Assembly (NCBI GenBank): GCA_902773355.1
Contig: CACYEI010000068.1
Coordinates: 33,949-97,948 of the forward strand
Direction: 5' to 3'
DNA: 64,000 nt
Source: an uncultured Spirochaetales bacterium
Lineage (GTDB): Bacteria > Spirochaetota > Spirochaetia > Sphaerochaetales > Sphaerochaetaceae
Positions 8,918-16,939 of this stretch are shown piece after piece. The notes beneath the pieces were generated by a model, which was given only the letters and a program-made list of their open reading frames with translations, did not search any database and was not told where the DNA came from. The position numbers and the translations under genes are program-made. The number at the start of each line of letters is the position of its first letter. The first letter of the stretch is position 1.

Positions 8918-9287
8918 ATTCTTTCATCTTTTTATATCTTTCTTGTGTTTCATACTGAATTTTTTGCTTAATATAATAGCCACCTTCATGTTTAATTCCC
9001 ATAATAGCAAAATTTCCTTGACCAACATAAGAAATTTTATCAGGAGGCATTATATTGTATTTACTATTTAACAAATGAATAACACAATCAAAATGGCTAT
9101 AATAATCATCTTCTTCCATAATTGCTGAACTAATATTTTCAATAACTTTATTACATAATTTACATATAGGTTTTGGTTCAACAATATGTTTATTTTTAAA
9201 TAAATCAGATTTGTATTTTGAAACATATTTCTTTTCAGCTGATTGATTATTAGATAAATTTTTCTGTTTTGTTTTTTTTGTTTGCAT
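8892..9287 (-). CDS. Small hypothetical protein with a LIM-like zinc finger
   Basis: A 131-residue protein with a basic, Lys/Asn-rich N-terminal tail of about 35 residues, then C42-x2-C45-x19-H65-x2-C68. That spacing fits the first half of a LIM-type zinc finger. The remainder has mixed beta and helical character and ends in a charged helix. It sits between yraN and coaD inside the ribosome-maturation operon, its ATG overlapping the yraN stop by one base. I do not recognise a named family. The zinc ligands and the neighbours make an RNA- or protein-binding accessory role possible, but that is inference. Confidence 0.7.
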   Translation of the reverse strand: MQTKKTKQKNLSNNQSAEKKYVSKYKSDLFKNKHIVEPKPICKLCNKVIENISSAIMEEDDYYSHFDCVIHLLNSKYNIMPPDKISYVGQGNFAIMGIKHEGGYYIKQKIQYETQERYKKMKEYVDSNMSY

Positions 9288-9634
9288 TAAAAAACCCCAT
9301 CAAAAAAAATATAATCACTTCCCTGTACAACAAAAACATCAAAACTTATGGAAGTAAAATTTTTCTTATTATTTTTTTGTATAAAGTCCACAGCTGTATA
9401 TTTAATTTTATTTTTTTTTAAATTATTTATTTTATATCTTATATCAGACAAATCCCATTCTTTAGGTAATGTTTTAACCTCAATAAAAGATAGATTATCA
9501 TCTTTAAGTGCAATAATATCTATTTCACCTTTTTGTGTTCTATAATTTCTTTCCAGTATTTCATACCCCCTACTGGAAAGATAATTACAACATAAATCTT
9601 CTGATATTTTTCCTTTTTCAGTATTTGAATACAA
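9287..9634 (-). CDS. YraN family (UPF0102) nuclease-like protein
   Basis: Small protein of the YraN family, which has a restriction-endonuclease-like fold and no settled function. The core reads GEIDIIALKDD...LSFIEVKTL, giving the acidic, Glu and Lys residues of a PD-(D/E)xK site around residues 35-55. Length 115 is normal. Translation probably begins at a TTG directly after the rplS stop codon. Placement next to rplS and trmD is the usual context for this family in many bacteria. Confidence 0.85.
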   Translation of the reverse strand: MYSNTEKGKISEDLCCNYLSSRGYEILERNYRTQKGEIDIIALKDDNLSFIEVKTLPKEWDLSDIRYKINNLKKNKIKYTAVDFIQKNNKKNFTSISFDVFVVQGSDYIFFDGVF

Positions 9635-9994
9635 CTATATTCCTTTGTGCCCTCTAATTTGCTCTGGAACTTTAGCTGCTTTTCCAATCTTATCTCTGAG
9701 ATAATAAAGTTTTGCTCTTCGTACCCTTCCTTTCCTTACTACTTCAATTTTTTCTACTCTAGGAGAATGAAGAGGGAAAATTCTTTCAACACCTACTCCA
9801 TAAGAAATTTTTCTTACAATAAATGTTCTTCTTAGTCCTGAATTGTTTTTAGCAATAACAACACCTTCAAATACTTGAACTCTCTCCGTGGCACCTTCCA
9901 CTATTTTAAAATATACCTTTACAGTATCTCCAACATGAAAGTTTTCAGCATTATCTTTCATCTGCTCTTGCTCAATAGCTTTAATCAAATCCAT
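9635..9994 (-). CDS. rplS: 50S ribosomal protein L19
   Basis: Large-subunit protein at the interface with the 30S subunit. The conserved core [16 protein letters not shown] and the C-terminal [17 protein letters not shown] are both present. At 119 residues it has normal length. AAGGGG precedes the ATG. Its 5' end overlaps trmD by 14 bases, in the classic rpsP-rimM-trmD-rplS order. Confidence 0.98.
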   Translation of the reverse strand: MDLIKAIEQEQMKDNAENFHVGDTVKVYFKIVEGATERVQVFEGVVIAKNNSGLRRTFIVRKISYGVGVERIFPLHSPRVEKIEVVRKGRVRRAKLYYLRDKIGKAAKVPEQIRGHKGI

Positions 9995-10721
9995 TTTCTA
10001 CCCCTTGGTCAATTAATTTATCTAGTAATTTAGCTGTTTCAGGTTCCAATTTATCAACCTTTAACAGATCCGGCCTATTTTTTAATGTTTTTTTCAGCCG
10101 TTCTTGTAGCCTCCACTTACGTATATTTTCATGATGACCTGAAAGAAGGATTTCAGGAACATTCATGCCGTCATATACTTCTGGCCTAGTATATTGTGGG
10201 TATTCCAATAACTGACCATTAAAGCTCTCTTCCAAAAGAGATGAATTTGTAATTACACCATTTATAAGTCTATAAACAGCATCAATTACCGCTAGAGTGG
10301 CTACTTCTCCAGAACTTAAAACATAATCACCTATGCATATCTCATCTGTAACATATTTATCTATTATTCTTTGATCAATCCCTTCATAATGACCACAAAT
10401 AAAGATAAGCTCTTCTTCAGCACTTAGCTCATAGGCATAATGCTGATTAAAAGGTCTGCCAGATGGTGTAGCATAAACAACACGTTTTTTTATGGCATCA
10501 AGATAATCTAGAGCTTTAAAGAGTGGTTCAGGTTTAATGACCATACCTGAACCCCCTCCAAAGGGTGAATCATCACACTTATGGTGTCTGTCTGAAGTAA
10601 ATAATCTCCAATCAATTATTTGATAAGAAATAATATTTGCTTTAACAGCTTTTGCCATTATAGAGCTATTAAAGAAACCAGTTAAAATATCAGGAAATAG
10701 TGTTAAAATAGTAATTTTCAT
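9981..10721 (-). CDS. trmD: tRNA (guanine-N1)-methyltransferase
   Basis: Methylates G37 next to the anticodon using S-adenosylmethionine, preventing frameshifts. It opens with [11 protein letters not shown], and the [18 protein letters not shown] block, the knot segment [11 protein letters not shown] and [10 protein letters not shown] form the deep-trefoil SAM pocket. Length 246 is usual. Part of the rpsP-khpA-rimM-trmD-rplS series. Confidence 0.98.
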   Translation of the reverse strand: MKITILTLFPDILTGFFNSSIMAKAVKANIISYQIIDWRLFTSDRHHKCDDSPFGGGSGMVIKPEPLFKALDYLDAIKKRVVYATPSGRPFNQHYAYELSAEEELIFICGHYEGIDQRIIDKYVTDEICIGDYVLSSGEVATLAVIDAVYRLINGVITNSSLLEESFNGQLLEYPQYTRPEVYDGMNVPEILLSGHHENIRKWRLQERLKKTLKNRPDLLKVDKLEPETAKLLDKLIDQGVENGFD

Positions 10722-10737
10722 ACTTTTCCATTCTTAA

Positions 10738-11253
10738 TTAATGTATATCTTCAACTAAATCTCTTCTAAGCAATTTAATTTTTTTTGAAGAAACATTTAC
10801 ATCAGAAACAAAGATATTCCTTAGAAAAGGAACAAATCTCAATTTTCCATCTAAACATTTAACTTCAAGTAAATATGACTGAGAACCTTCTGCTGTAGAA
10901 ACAACAGTTCCAACAACATCATCCTCATATATCAAATCCATTCCAACCAAATCAGAAAGATAAACTTCATCATTTTTAAGCCTAGGGGCATACAATCTTG
11001 GTATAATTACCAAAGAACCAGAAAGCAATGAAGCTTTCTCTGGTGAATTATAATCAGCAAATTTGATTATATAAGAACCAGATACACACCTTAAATCTTC
11101 TACTACATATTCAAAGTATCTGTTATTTTTTTCTAATTTTAATTTTTTTAAACCATATAAATGATCAAGATTTTCTGAAAATGGTTTAATTTTTAAATAA
11201 CCTTTTATACCATATGTAGATAAAACTTTAGCAGTATAGAAGTAATCTCTCAT
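10738..11253 (-). CDS. rimM: Ribosome maturation factor RimM
   Basis: Helps assemble the 30S head around S19. The N-terminal barrel starts AKVLSTYGIKGYLKIKPFS, close to the family pattern (G-KGE-V). The C-terminal PRC-barrel region includes LVGMDLIYEDDVVGTV and the final VDLVEDIH-like stretch. It has 171 residues as expected, and lies between khpA and trmD with short spacers. Confidence 0.95.
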   Translation of the reverse strand: MRDYFYTAKVLSTYGIKGYLKIKPFSENLDHLYGLKKLKLEKNNRYFEYVVEDLRCVSGSYIIKFADYNSPEKASLLSGSLVIIPRLYAPRLKNDEVYLSDLVGMDLIYEDDVVGTVVSTAEGSQSYLLEVKCLDGKLRFVPFLRNIFVSDVNVSSKKIKLLRRDLVEDIH

Positions 11254-11272
11254 TCATTCTTGGCTAAAATTT

Positions 11273-11506
11273 TCAATCTAAAATTTCAAGAGAAGTATGT
11301 TTACCGTTTTTTGTAGCAGATGCACTAACTATGGTTCTTAATGCTTTAGCAATTCTTCCCTGTCTTCCTATTACTTTACCAATATCAGCTTCAGACACTC
11401 TTAACTCTATTATAGTAGAACGTTCACCTTCAACTACTCTTACATCAACCTGATCTGGATTATCTACTAATGATTTAACAATAAATTCAACTAATTCTTT
11501 TTCCAT
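11273..11506 (-). CDS. khpA: KH-domain RNA-binding protein KhpA
   Basis: A 77-residue single KH domain with the nucleic-acid-binding GxxG loop in IGKVIGRQGRIAKALRTI. KhpA proteins bind many RNAs and in some bacteria influence division-protein levels. Location between rpsP and rimM is the canonical one. Start ATG is preceded by GGTGA. Confidence 0.95.
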   Translation of the reverse strand: MEKELVEFIVKSLVDNPDQVDVRVVEGERSTIIELRVSEADIGKVIGRQGRIAKALRTIVSASATKNGKHTSLEILD

Positions 11507-11519
11507 AAAATCACCTCAA

Positions 11520-11777
11520 TTATTTTTTTATAGGATTATGAATCCCGTTTTTTAAAAATATACCTTTAACGGTATCAGAAGGTTTAGCTCCCTGAGAAAG
11601 CCAGTATTCTGCTCTTTCTGCATTTACGCTAACCTGATTTTCTTTTTCAATAGGATGATAATATCCCAATTCCTCTAAAGGTTTACCTTTGGTTGCTTCT
11701 CTACTGTCCATAACAACAATTCTGTAATATGGCCTTTGTTTTGAACCAAACCTTTTAAGTCTGATACTTACACTCAC
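11520..11777 (-). CDS. rpsP: 30S ribosomal protein S16
   Basis: Small-subunit protein, 85 residues, beginning MSVSIRLKRFGSKQRPYYRI with the family pattern I-RL-R-G-K--P-YRIVV. Translation starts at GTG, nine bases after a strong GAGGAGG. Leads the S16-KhpA-RimM-TrmD-L19 group downstream of ffh. Confidence 0.97.
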   Translation of the reverse strand: MSVSIRLKRFGSKQRPYYRIVVMDSREATKGKPLEELGYYHPIEKENQVSVNAERAEYWLSQGAKPSDTVKGIFLKNGIHNPIKK

Positions 11778-11795
11778 TGTTTCCTCCTCAAAAAA

Positions 11796-13133
11796 TCACA
11801 TTCCTAGTTGCTTCATCATAGCAGCCTGATAAGTTTTATTTTTAGCCAGTCTTTTCATTCCCAGCTTTAGTTTTTCAAATTTTTTTAACAAATGTCCAAC
11901 TTCTCCTACAGATGTACCACTACCTTTAGCAATTCTTTTTTTTCTTGATGGTCCTATTATATAAATATTTTTTCTTTCTGTTAAGGTCATTGACTGAATT
12001 ATAGCTTTTTCTTTAATTAATTTCTTCTTATCTATGTTATCTTCTGAAATATTTCCTTTAAGAGCTCCAGGTAGCATATTCAATAATTTACCAATTCCGC
12101 CCATTTGGGTCATTTTTTCCAACTGTTCCAGATAATCTTGAAGATCAAACTCATTTTTAGCCATCTTTTTTTCTAATTTAGCAGCTTGTTCTTCATCATA
12201 TACTTCCTGAGCTTTTTCAACTAAAGAAACTACATCTCCCATTCCAAGAATTCTGGAAGCAATTCTATCAGGATAAAATGGTTCTAAATCATCAGGTTTT
12301 TCTCCAACACCAATAAATTTTATTGGTTTACCTACAATTTCTCTAAGTGATAATGCAGCTCCACCTCTTGTATCAGAATCAAATTTAGTCAGAACAACAC
12401 CAGAAATACCAACCTTATCTTCAAATTCCTTAGCTATATTAACTGCATTTTGACCAGTCATGGCATCAACTACAAATAACGTCTCATCTGGTGAAACTGA
12501 TGTTGCCACATTTCTAATTTCATTCATCATATCTTCATCTAAATGAAGTCTTCCTGAAGTATCTATTATTAATACATCATTTTGATTCTTTTTTGCTTCC
12601 TGATAGGCTAATCTTGCCACTTCTACTGGATCCTTTAAATCAGTTCTTGCATAGACAGGAACTGAAATTTGCTGACCTAAAACCTGAAGTTGTGTTATGG
12701 CAGCAGGTCTAACTAAGTCAGCAGCTGCCAAAAGAACCCTTCTTCCTTCTTTTTTCAGTCTTAAAGCTAATTTGGCACTTGTAGTTGTTTTTCCAGATCC
12801 TTGAAGCCCCATCATTAGAATTACACTTACAGTATCAGGTCCTTTTAGATTTAATTTTTCAGAATTTGGAGATCCTAACAGTTCAACCATTTTATCGTAT
12901 ACAATTTTTGTGAATTGTTGTCCTGGATCTACTGATTTTAATACTTTATCTCCTAATGCTTCATCTGTAGTTCTATTGATAAATCTTCGTACTACCCGTA
13001 AATTTACATCAGCATCAAGCAATGCAATTTTTATTTCATCAACTGCATCCCTGATATTTTTTTCAGAAATTTTATTTTTTCCCTGAAAAGTTCTTATTAT
13101 TGTTGAAAATTTTTCACCTATTGATTCAAACAT
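11796..13133 (-). CDS. ffh: Signal recognition particle protein Ffh
   Basis: GTPase that, with SRP RNA, delivers nascent membrane proteins to the translocon. Visible are the N domain, the G domain with GLQGSGKTTTSAKLA, DTSGRLHLDEDMM and TKFDSDTRGG, and the methionine-rich M domain (about residues 320-445) that holds SRP RNA and signal peptides. Length 445 is typical. AGGTG precedes the ATG. It follows smc by 35 bases, so it probably belongs to the same transcript. The SRP RNA gene itself is not in this window. Confidence 0.97.
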   Translation of the reverse strand: MFESIGEKFSTIIRTFQGKNKISEKNIRDAVDEIKIALLDADVNLRVVRRFINRTTDEALGDKVLKSVDPGQQFTKIVYDKMVELLGSPNSEKLNLKGPDTVSVILMMGLQGSGKTTTSAKLALRLKKEGRRVLLAAADLVRPAAITQLQVLGQQISVPVYARTDLKDPVEVARLAYQEAKKNQNDVLIIDTSGRLHLDEDMMNEIRNVATSVSPDETLFVVDAMTGQNAVNIAKEFEDKVGISGVVLTKFDSDTRGGAALSLREIVGKPIKFIGVGEKPDDLEPFYPDRIASRILGMGDVVSLVEKAQEVYDEEQAAKLEKKMAKNEFDLQDYLEQLEKMTQMGGIGKLLNMLPGALKGNISEDNIDKKKLIKEKAIIQSMTLTERKNIYIIGPSRKKRIAKGSGTSVGEVGHLLKKFEKLKLGMKRLAKNKTYQAAMMKQLGM

Positions 13134-13168
13134 ATACGCACCTATTTTTATTATTTTAACTATTTATA

Positions 13169-15970
13169 TTATTTTAACGTGGCTTCATTCCCACTTTCAT
13201 CTTTTTCATCACTTAAACTATATGACATTCCCATAGAAACACCAGGCTCTTCTTGAGTAACACCTAGAATAGAACTTGCTCCCATAGCAGTTTTTTTATT
13301 ATGTGTTATTATAATAAACTGACTTTTATCTCCAAAAGTTTCCAGTACCCTAAGAAATGCATCAACATTTCTAGCATCTAACGCTGCATCTATTTCATCT
13401 AAAATACAGAATGGAGAAGATTTAACCTTATATGTTGCAAACAATAAGGCTACTGCAGTCATAGATCTTTGACCGCCTGATAATAGGGACAGATGTGAAA
13501 GTTTCTGACCAGGCGGCTGAGCAAGAATTTCTATTCCTGACTCTAAAGCATTTTCAGGATCGGTTAGCGCAAGTTCTGCTTTACCCCCTCCAAATAGTGT
13601 TGTAAACATTTCCATAAATGCATCTGAAATAAGATTATATGTGTTAAGAAATCTTTCTGTACTTTCTGTATTAATTCTTTCAACTATATTTTTTAAATCA
13701 TCAACAGATTTATTTATATCTTCAAGATGAGAACTGTATAAATTATATGTTCTTTCAGCTTCTTCAAATTCTTCTTCAGCCAAATAGTTTACATTCCCCA
13801 TATTGTGAATCTTATTTCTAACGCTTTCCAATTGCTTTTTCAGTTCCTCTGAAGATTCAGTTACTTCATGGTCATCTCTTATCAATAATGATTTGTGAGT
13901 TCTATCAGAATACTCTGTAAAATATGTTTCTATTTGTTTGTTCAGATTTTCAATATTACTAGATGTTCTTATTAATTGTTCATTCAAACTTTGCTTTCTG
14001 TTAAATTTATCAGTATTTTCCATGTTTTCAGAATTTATTTCATTTAATAAAGCAGAAATCTGATCTTTCAATGCTTCATAATTAACTGTATCTTCATTAA
14101 TTCTTTCTGAAAGTTTTTCTATTTCTTTTTTTGTTTGAGCTATTCCTCTTTTATATTCCTCAGCAGAATCTAATTCTTTTTGATAGGTTTGCTTTACTGA
14201 ATCAAAATCACTATCAAATTGATAAATATCTTCTTGAGTTTTTTCAATATTATTTTTCAATACTTCAATTTCAGTATTCAAGGAATTCTTTTCTTCTTTT
14301 ATTTCATCAATTTCGGAAGTACTTAAAAGTCTTGCATTTTCAAGTTTGATAATTTCTTTCTTATAATCATCTATTATTTTATTGTTTTCTTCTTCCTGTT
14401 TTGCTATTTTATCAAGTTCATCATCTAAAATATTCTTTTCAGATAAAGTACTTTCAGGATCCATAAATTCATCTAAAAATGTTGGAATAGTTCCATTATA
14501 TTCTTGAAACAAGCCTTTCAAATTTCCAAGTTCTTCAGTAAGATCAGTATAAGCAGAATTTAGTTCTGAAATTATTTTTTCATTAGAAGAACTTGTATTA
14601 ATTAGATCTTTAATAATCTGTATTCTTGTTTTCAAGATATTTATAACCTTATTTAAGTTCAGAATAAAATTAGATTCAGCACTTCTTCTTAACTCTGTAC
14701 TATATGCACTCCCTTTTATACTTGATGATAGTTTTAATGTTATATCCTTAGCCAAATCATATATCTTATTATTTAGTACGGATCTCTGATTAACTAAGTC
14801 ATCATTCTGTACGTTTAATTGATTAATATTGTTTTCAAATGAATTAATATTTTCCTGTATATTATTAATGTCAGTAGTTAATTGAATTTCTCTTTTTTCA
14901 CATTTACTAAGCAATTCTCTTTTAGCACTCAATCTTGCTTCATAAGATGTTATCATCTCTTTTAAGGCGTTAAGTCTGTCTTCAAATCTTTTAACATTAG
15001 ATTCGGAAGTAACTATTCTAGACTGTTGCAGTTCAAGATTATTACTTATTAAATTAAGCTTATCCTCTGCTGCATTTTTCTTTTCTTCATTTCTATGAAT
15101 TGCTTCACCGCATTTATCCTGATTCCTTCTAAGGTTATCAAGATGTAATGTTTTTTCATTAATTGATTCTTCAATATTCTCAAGTTGTGCATTTAATTCA
15201 GATATTTCTTTCTGAAGTTTTTCTGTTTGTTCCTGACCTAAAGATATAGTTTTTCTCAAATTTTGAACATATGAAAGTTGTAATTCAGCATCTAAATCTT
15301 CTTCCATTTTTTGTAATTCTTTTCTTTTTCTTACCTGATCCACCTGTACTTTAAGTCTATCATATTTAACTTTTGAACTGTCATATTGAATCTGAATCTG
15401 TTTTAAATCTTCTTCATTTTTTTGAAGATTTCTATTAGCAATATCTTTATCTACTTTACTTTTGCTAATTCCAGCTGCTTCTTCAAAAATATATCTTCTA
15501 TCTTCCGCTTTTGCAGAAAGAATTTGATCAATTTTTCCCTGTTCAAGAATACTATATGCCGTCTTACCAACTCCAGTATCTAAAAACAGGTTTTTAATAT
15601 CTGTTAATCTACACAAATTTTGATTAATAAAATATTCACTTAAACCAGAACCTCTATGTAATCTTCTTTTAATTTCAACTTCTGTAGCTTCTATATTTAA
15701 AAGCCTTTCTTCATTATTAACAGTTAGAATAACTTCACAGAACTGCATGGGCGGTCTAGTCTCAGTTCCATTAAAAATAACGTCTTCATTTTTTGAAGCA
15801 CGAAACGATGATGGTGCGGAAGTACCTAAAACCCATTTAACAGAATCAACAACATTACTCTTCCCTGAGCCATTTGGACCTAATAATGCAGTAATGCCTT
15901 CTGAAAAATCAAATTTCCATCTATCAGCAAATGATTTAAAACCAAATAATTCAACAGACTTTAAAAACAT
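13169..15970 (-). CDS. smc: Chromosome segregation protein SMC (short form)
   Basis: ATPase that organises and resolves chromosomes. I start it at the ATG at 15970, which gives the classic MFLKSVELFGFKSFA N-terminus; an open frame further upstream has no SMC character. Walker A is at residues 31-39 (GPNGSGKSN), the ABC signature LSLLSGGQ near 827-834 and Walker B ILDEIDAAL near 855. Between them lie long coiled coils rich in Glu, Lys, Asn and Leu. The protein has 933 residues, about 250 fewer than usual, and I see no glycine-rich hinge domain in the middle. The start lacks a Shine-Dalgarno and its promoter lies only a few bases upstream. Confidence 0.93.
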   Translation of the reverse strand: MFLKSVELFGFKSFADRWKFDFSEGITALLGPNGSGKSNVVDSVKWVLGTSAPSSFRASKNEDVIFNGTETRPPMQFCEVILTVNNEERLLNIEATEVEIKRRLHRGSGLSEYFINQNLCRLTDIKNLFLDTGVGKTAYSILEQGKIDQILSAKAEDRRYIFEEAAGISKSKVDKDIANRNLQKNEEDLKQIQIQYDSSKVKYDRLKVQVDQVRKRKELQKMEEDLDAELQLSYVQNLRKTISLGQEQTEKLQKEISELNAQLENIEESINEKTLHLDNLRRNQDKCGEAIHRNEEKKNAAEDKLNLISNNLELQQSRIVTSESNVKRFEDRLNALKEMITSYEARLSAKRELLSKCEKREIQLTTDINNIQENINSFENNINQLNVQNDDLVNQRSVLNNKIYDLAKDITLKLSSSIKGSAYSTELRRSAESNFILNLNKVINILKTRIQIIKDLINTSSSNEKIISELNSAYTDLTEELGNLKGLFQEYNGTIPTFLDEFMDPESTLSEKNILDDELDKIAKQEEENNKIIDDYKKEIIKLENARLLSTSEIDEIKEEKNSLNTEIEVLKNNIEKTQEDIYQFDSDFDSVKQTYQKELDSAEEYKRGIAQTKKEIEKLSERINEDTVNYEALKDQISALLNEINSENMENTDKFNRKQSLNEQLIRTSSNIENLNKQIETYFTEYSDRTHKSLLIRDDHEVTESSEELKKQLESVRNKIHNMGNVNYLAEEEFEEAERTYNLYSSHLEDINKSVDDLKNIVERINTESTERFLNTYNLISDAFMEMFTTLFGGGKAELALTDPENALESGIEILAQPPGQKLSHLSLLSGGQRSMTAVALLFATYKVKSSPFCILDEIDAALDARNVDAFLRVLETFGDKSQFIIITHNKKTAMGASSILGVTQEEPGVSMGMSYSLSDEKDESGNEATLK

Positions 15971-15980
15971 AATCAAATTA

Positions 15981-16009
15981 ATTATAGTATTTATAAAAAT
16001 AATTTTGAA
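15981..16009 (-). promoter_or_regulatory. Predicted smc promoter giving a near-leaderless mRNA
   Basis: Minus strand TTCAAA (-35), 17 bases, then a perfect TATAAT (-10). The expected start point (about 15974) is only about four bases before the smc ATG at 15970, and there is no Shine-Dalgarno. The smc transcript would be almost leaderless. Confidence 0.5.
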
Positions 16010-16013
16010 CACT

Positions 16014-16586
16014 ATGAATAAGAAAATAATAATTGGCGTTGATGAAGCTGGTAGAGGCCCTTTAGCTGGTCCTGTGTATTCTGCCGCTGTGGTACTTTCG
16101 GAAAATTTTGATTTATCATATCTTAATGATTCAAAGAAACTTAGTGCTATAAAAAGAGAAGAAGCTAAAAAATACATTTTAAAAAATGCCAGCTATTATT
16201 CAATATCATCAGTCAGCTCTGATATGATTGATGAAATAAACATTCTAAATGCTACTTTATTAAGTATGGAACAAGCAGTGGGAGAAGTTTTAAAAAAAAT
16301 TAACCATTTAACTGACAATATTTTGATATTAATTGATGGAAATAAAACCATCAATACTTCTTATGAATGTAAAGCTATTATTAAAGGAGATTCAAAAATT
16401 CCTGAAATCATGGCAGCGTCAATTCTAGCTAAAACAGAAAGAGATAAATTTATGATAGAAATGGATAAAATATATCCTTTATACGGATTTAAAAAACATA
16501 AAGGTTATGGAACAAAAGAACATTATGAAGCAATAAAAAAATATGGAGTCTGCCCGCTTCATAGAAAAACCTTCAGACTCCATTAA
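16014..16586 (+). CDS. rnhB: Ribonuclease HII
   Basis: Removes ribonucleotides and RNA primers from RNA-DNA hybrids. Start chosen at 16014 because it gives the family N-terminus MNKKIIIGVDEAGRGPLAGP; the DEAGRG box holds the first catalytic acids. ILIDGNK and KGDSKIPEIMAASILAK supply the others. It has 190 residues, normal length. It is divergent from smc across only 43 bases and lacks a clear ribosome site. Its last codons double as the stem of the groES terminator on the other strand. Confidence 0.95.
   Translation: MNKKIIIGVDEAGRGPLAGPVYSAAVVLSENFDLSYLNDSKKLSAIKREEAKKYILKNASYYSISSVSSDMIDEINILNATLLSMEQAVGEVLKKINHLTDNILILIDGNKTINTSYECKAIIKGDSKIPEIMAASILAKTERDKFMIEMDKIYPLYGFKKHKGYGTKEHYEAIKKYGVCPLHRKTFRLH
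16535..16583 (-). terminator. Intrinsic terminator of groES, inside the 3' coding end of rnhB
   Basis: On the minus strand ATGGAGTCTG pairs perfectly with CAGACTCCAT (10 bp arms, 21-base loop) and is followed by ATTTTTTT. It lies 21 bases after the groES stop. In the plus direction the downstream sequence is TAAATTTAAT, a poorer U-tract, so it acts mainly for groES. Confidence 0.65.
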
Positions 16587-16603
16587 ATTTAATAATGATA
16601 AAG

Positions 16604-16864
16604 TTATTTTACAATAGCTAAAATGTCTTCTTCTTTTAAAATTAAACATTCATCATTATTTATTTTTATAGATGTACCAGCATATTTATCATGAAGAATC
16701 TTATCTCCAACTTTTACATTAGCTACCTTGTCTCCTACTGCCTCAACTTTACCAAACTGAGTTTTCTCTTGAGCAGTTTGAGGGATATAAAGACCGCTAG
16801 CAGTCTTTTCTTCAGCAGAATCAATTTTAACTAATACTCTCTCTCCAAGTGGTAACACATTCAT
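16604..16864 (-). CDS. groES: Co-chaperonin GroES
   Basis: Ten-kilodalton lid of the GroEL chaperonin. The 86 residues contain PLGERVLVKIDSAEEKTASG, the mobile loop with LYIPQTAQEKTQ, and the C-terminal ECLILKEEDILAIVK. AGGAGA precedes the ATG. groEL is not adjacent, an arrangement also seen in other spirochaetes. I see no CIRCE (GAGTGCTAA) element; regulation seems to rest on a plain promoter. Confidence 0.96.
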   Translation of the reverse strand: MNVLPLGERVLVKIDSAEEKTASGLYIPQTAQEKTQFGKVEAVGDKVANVKVGDKILHDKYAGTSIKINNDECLILKEEDILAIVK

Positions 16865-16907
16865 ATTAAATCTCCTATATGTAATAATTTATATCACTAC
16901 TTGCTAA

Positions 16908-16936
16908 AATATAACTTTAAAAAAATTATTCGGCAA
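16908..16936 (-). promoter_or_regulatory. Predicted groES promoter
   Basis: Minus strand TTGCCG, a 17-base spacer and TATATT, with the start point near 16901 and a 37-base leader. Seven-base arms TACTTGC/GCAAGTA flank the promoter (16898-16904 and 16933-16939). They could be an operator but are too short to trust. Confidence 0.5.
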
Positions 16937-16939
16937 GTA

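Noticed and set aside
15971..16177. N-terminal extension of smc upstream of 15970
   Set aside because: The extra 69 residues overlap rnhB antisense, show no SMC similarity, and the ATG at 15970 gives the exact family N-terminus.
16898..16939. TACTTGC/GCAAGTA inverted arms around the groES promoter as a heat-shock operator
   Set aside because: Arms are only seven bases, 28 apart, and do not match CIRCE. Chance is likely in AT-rich DNA.
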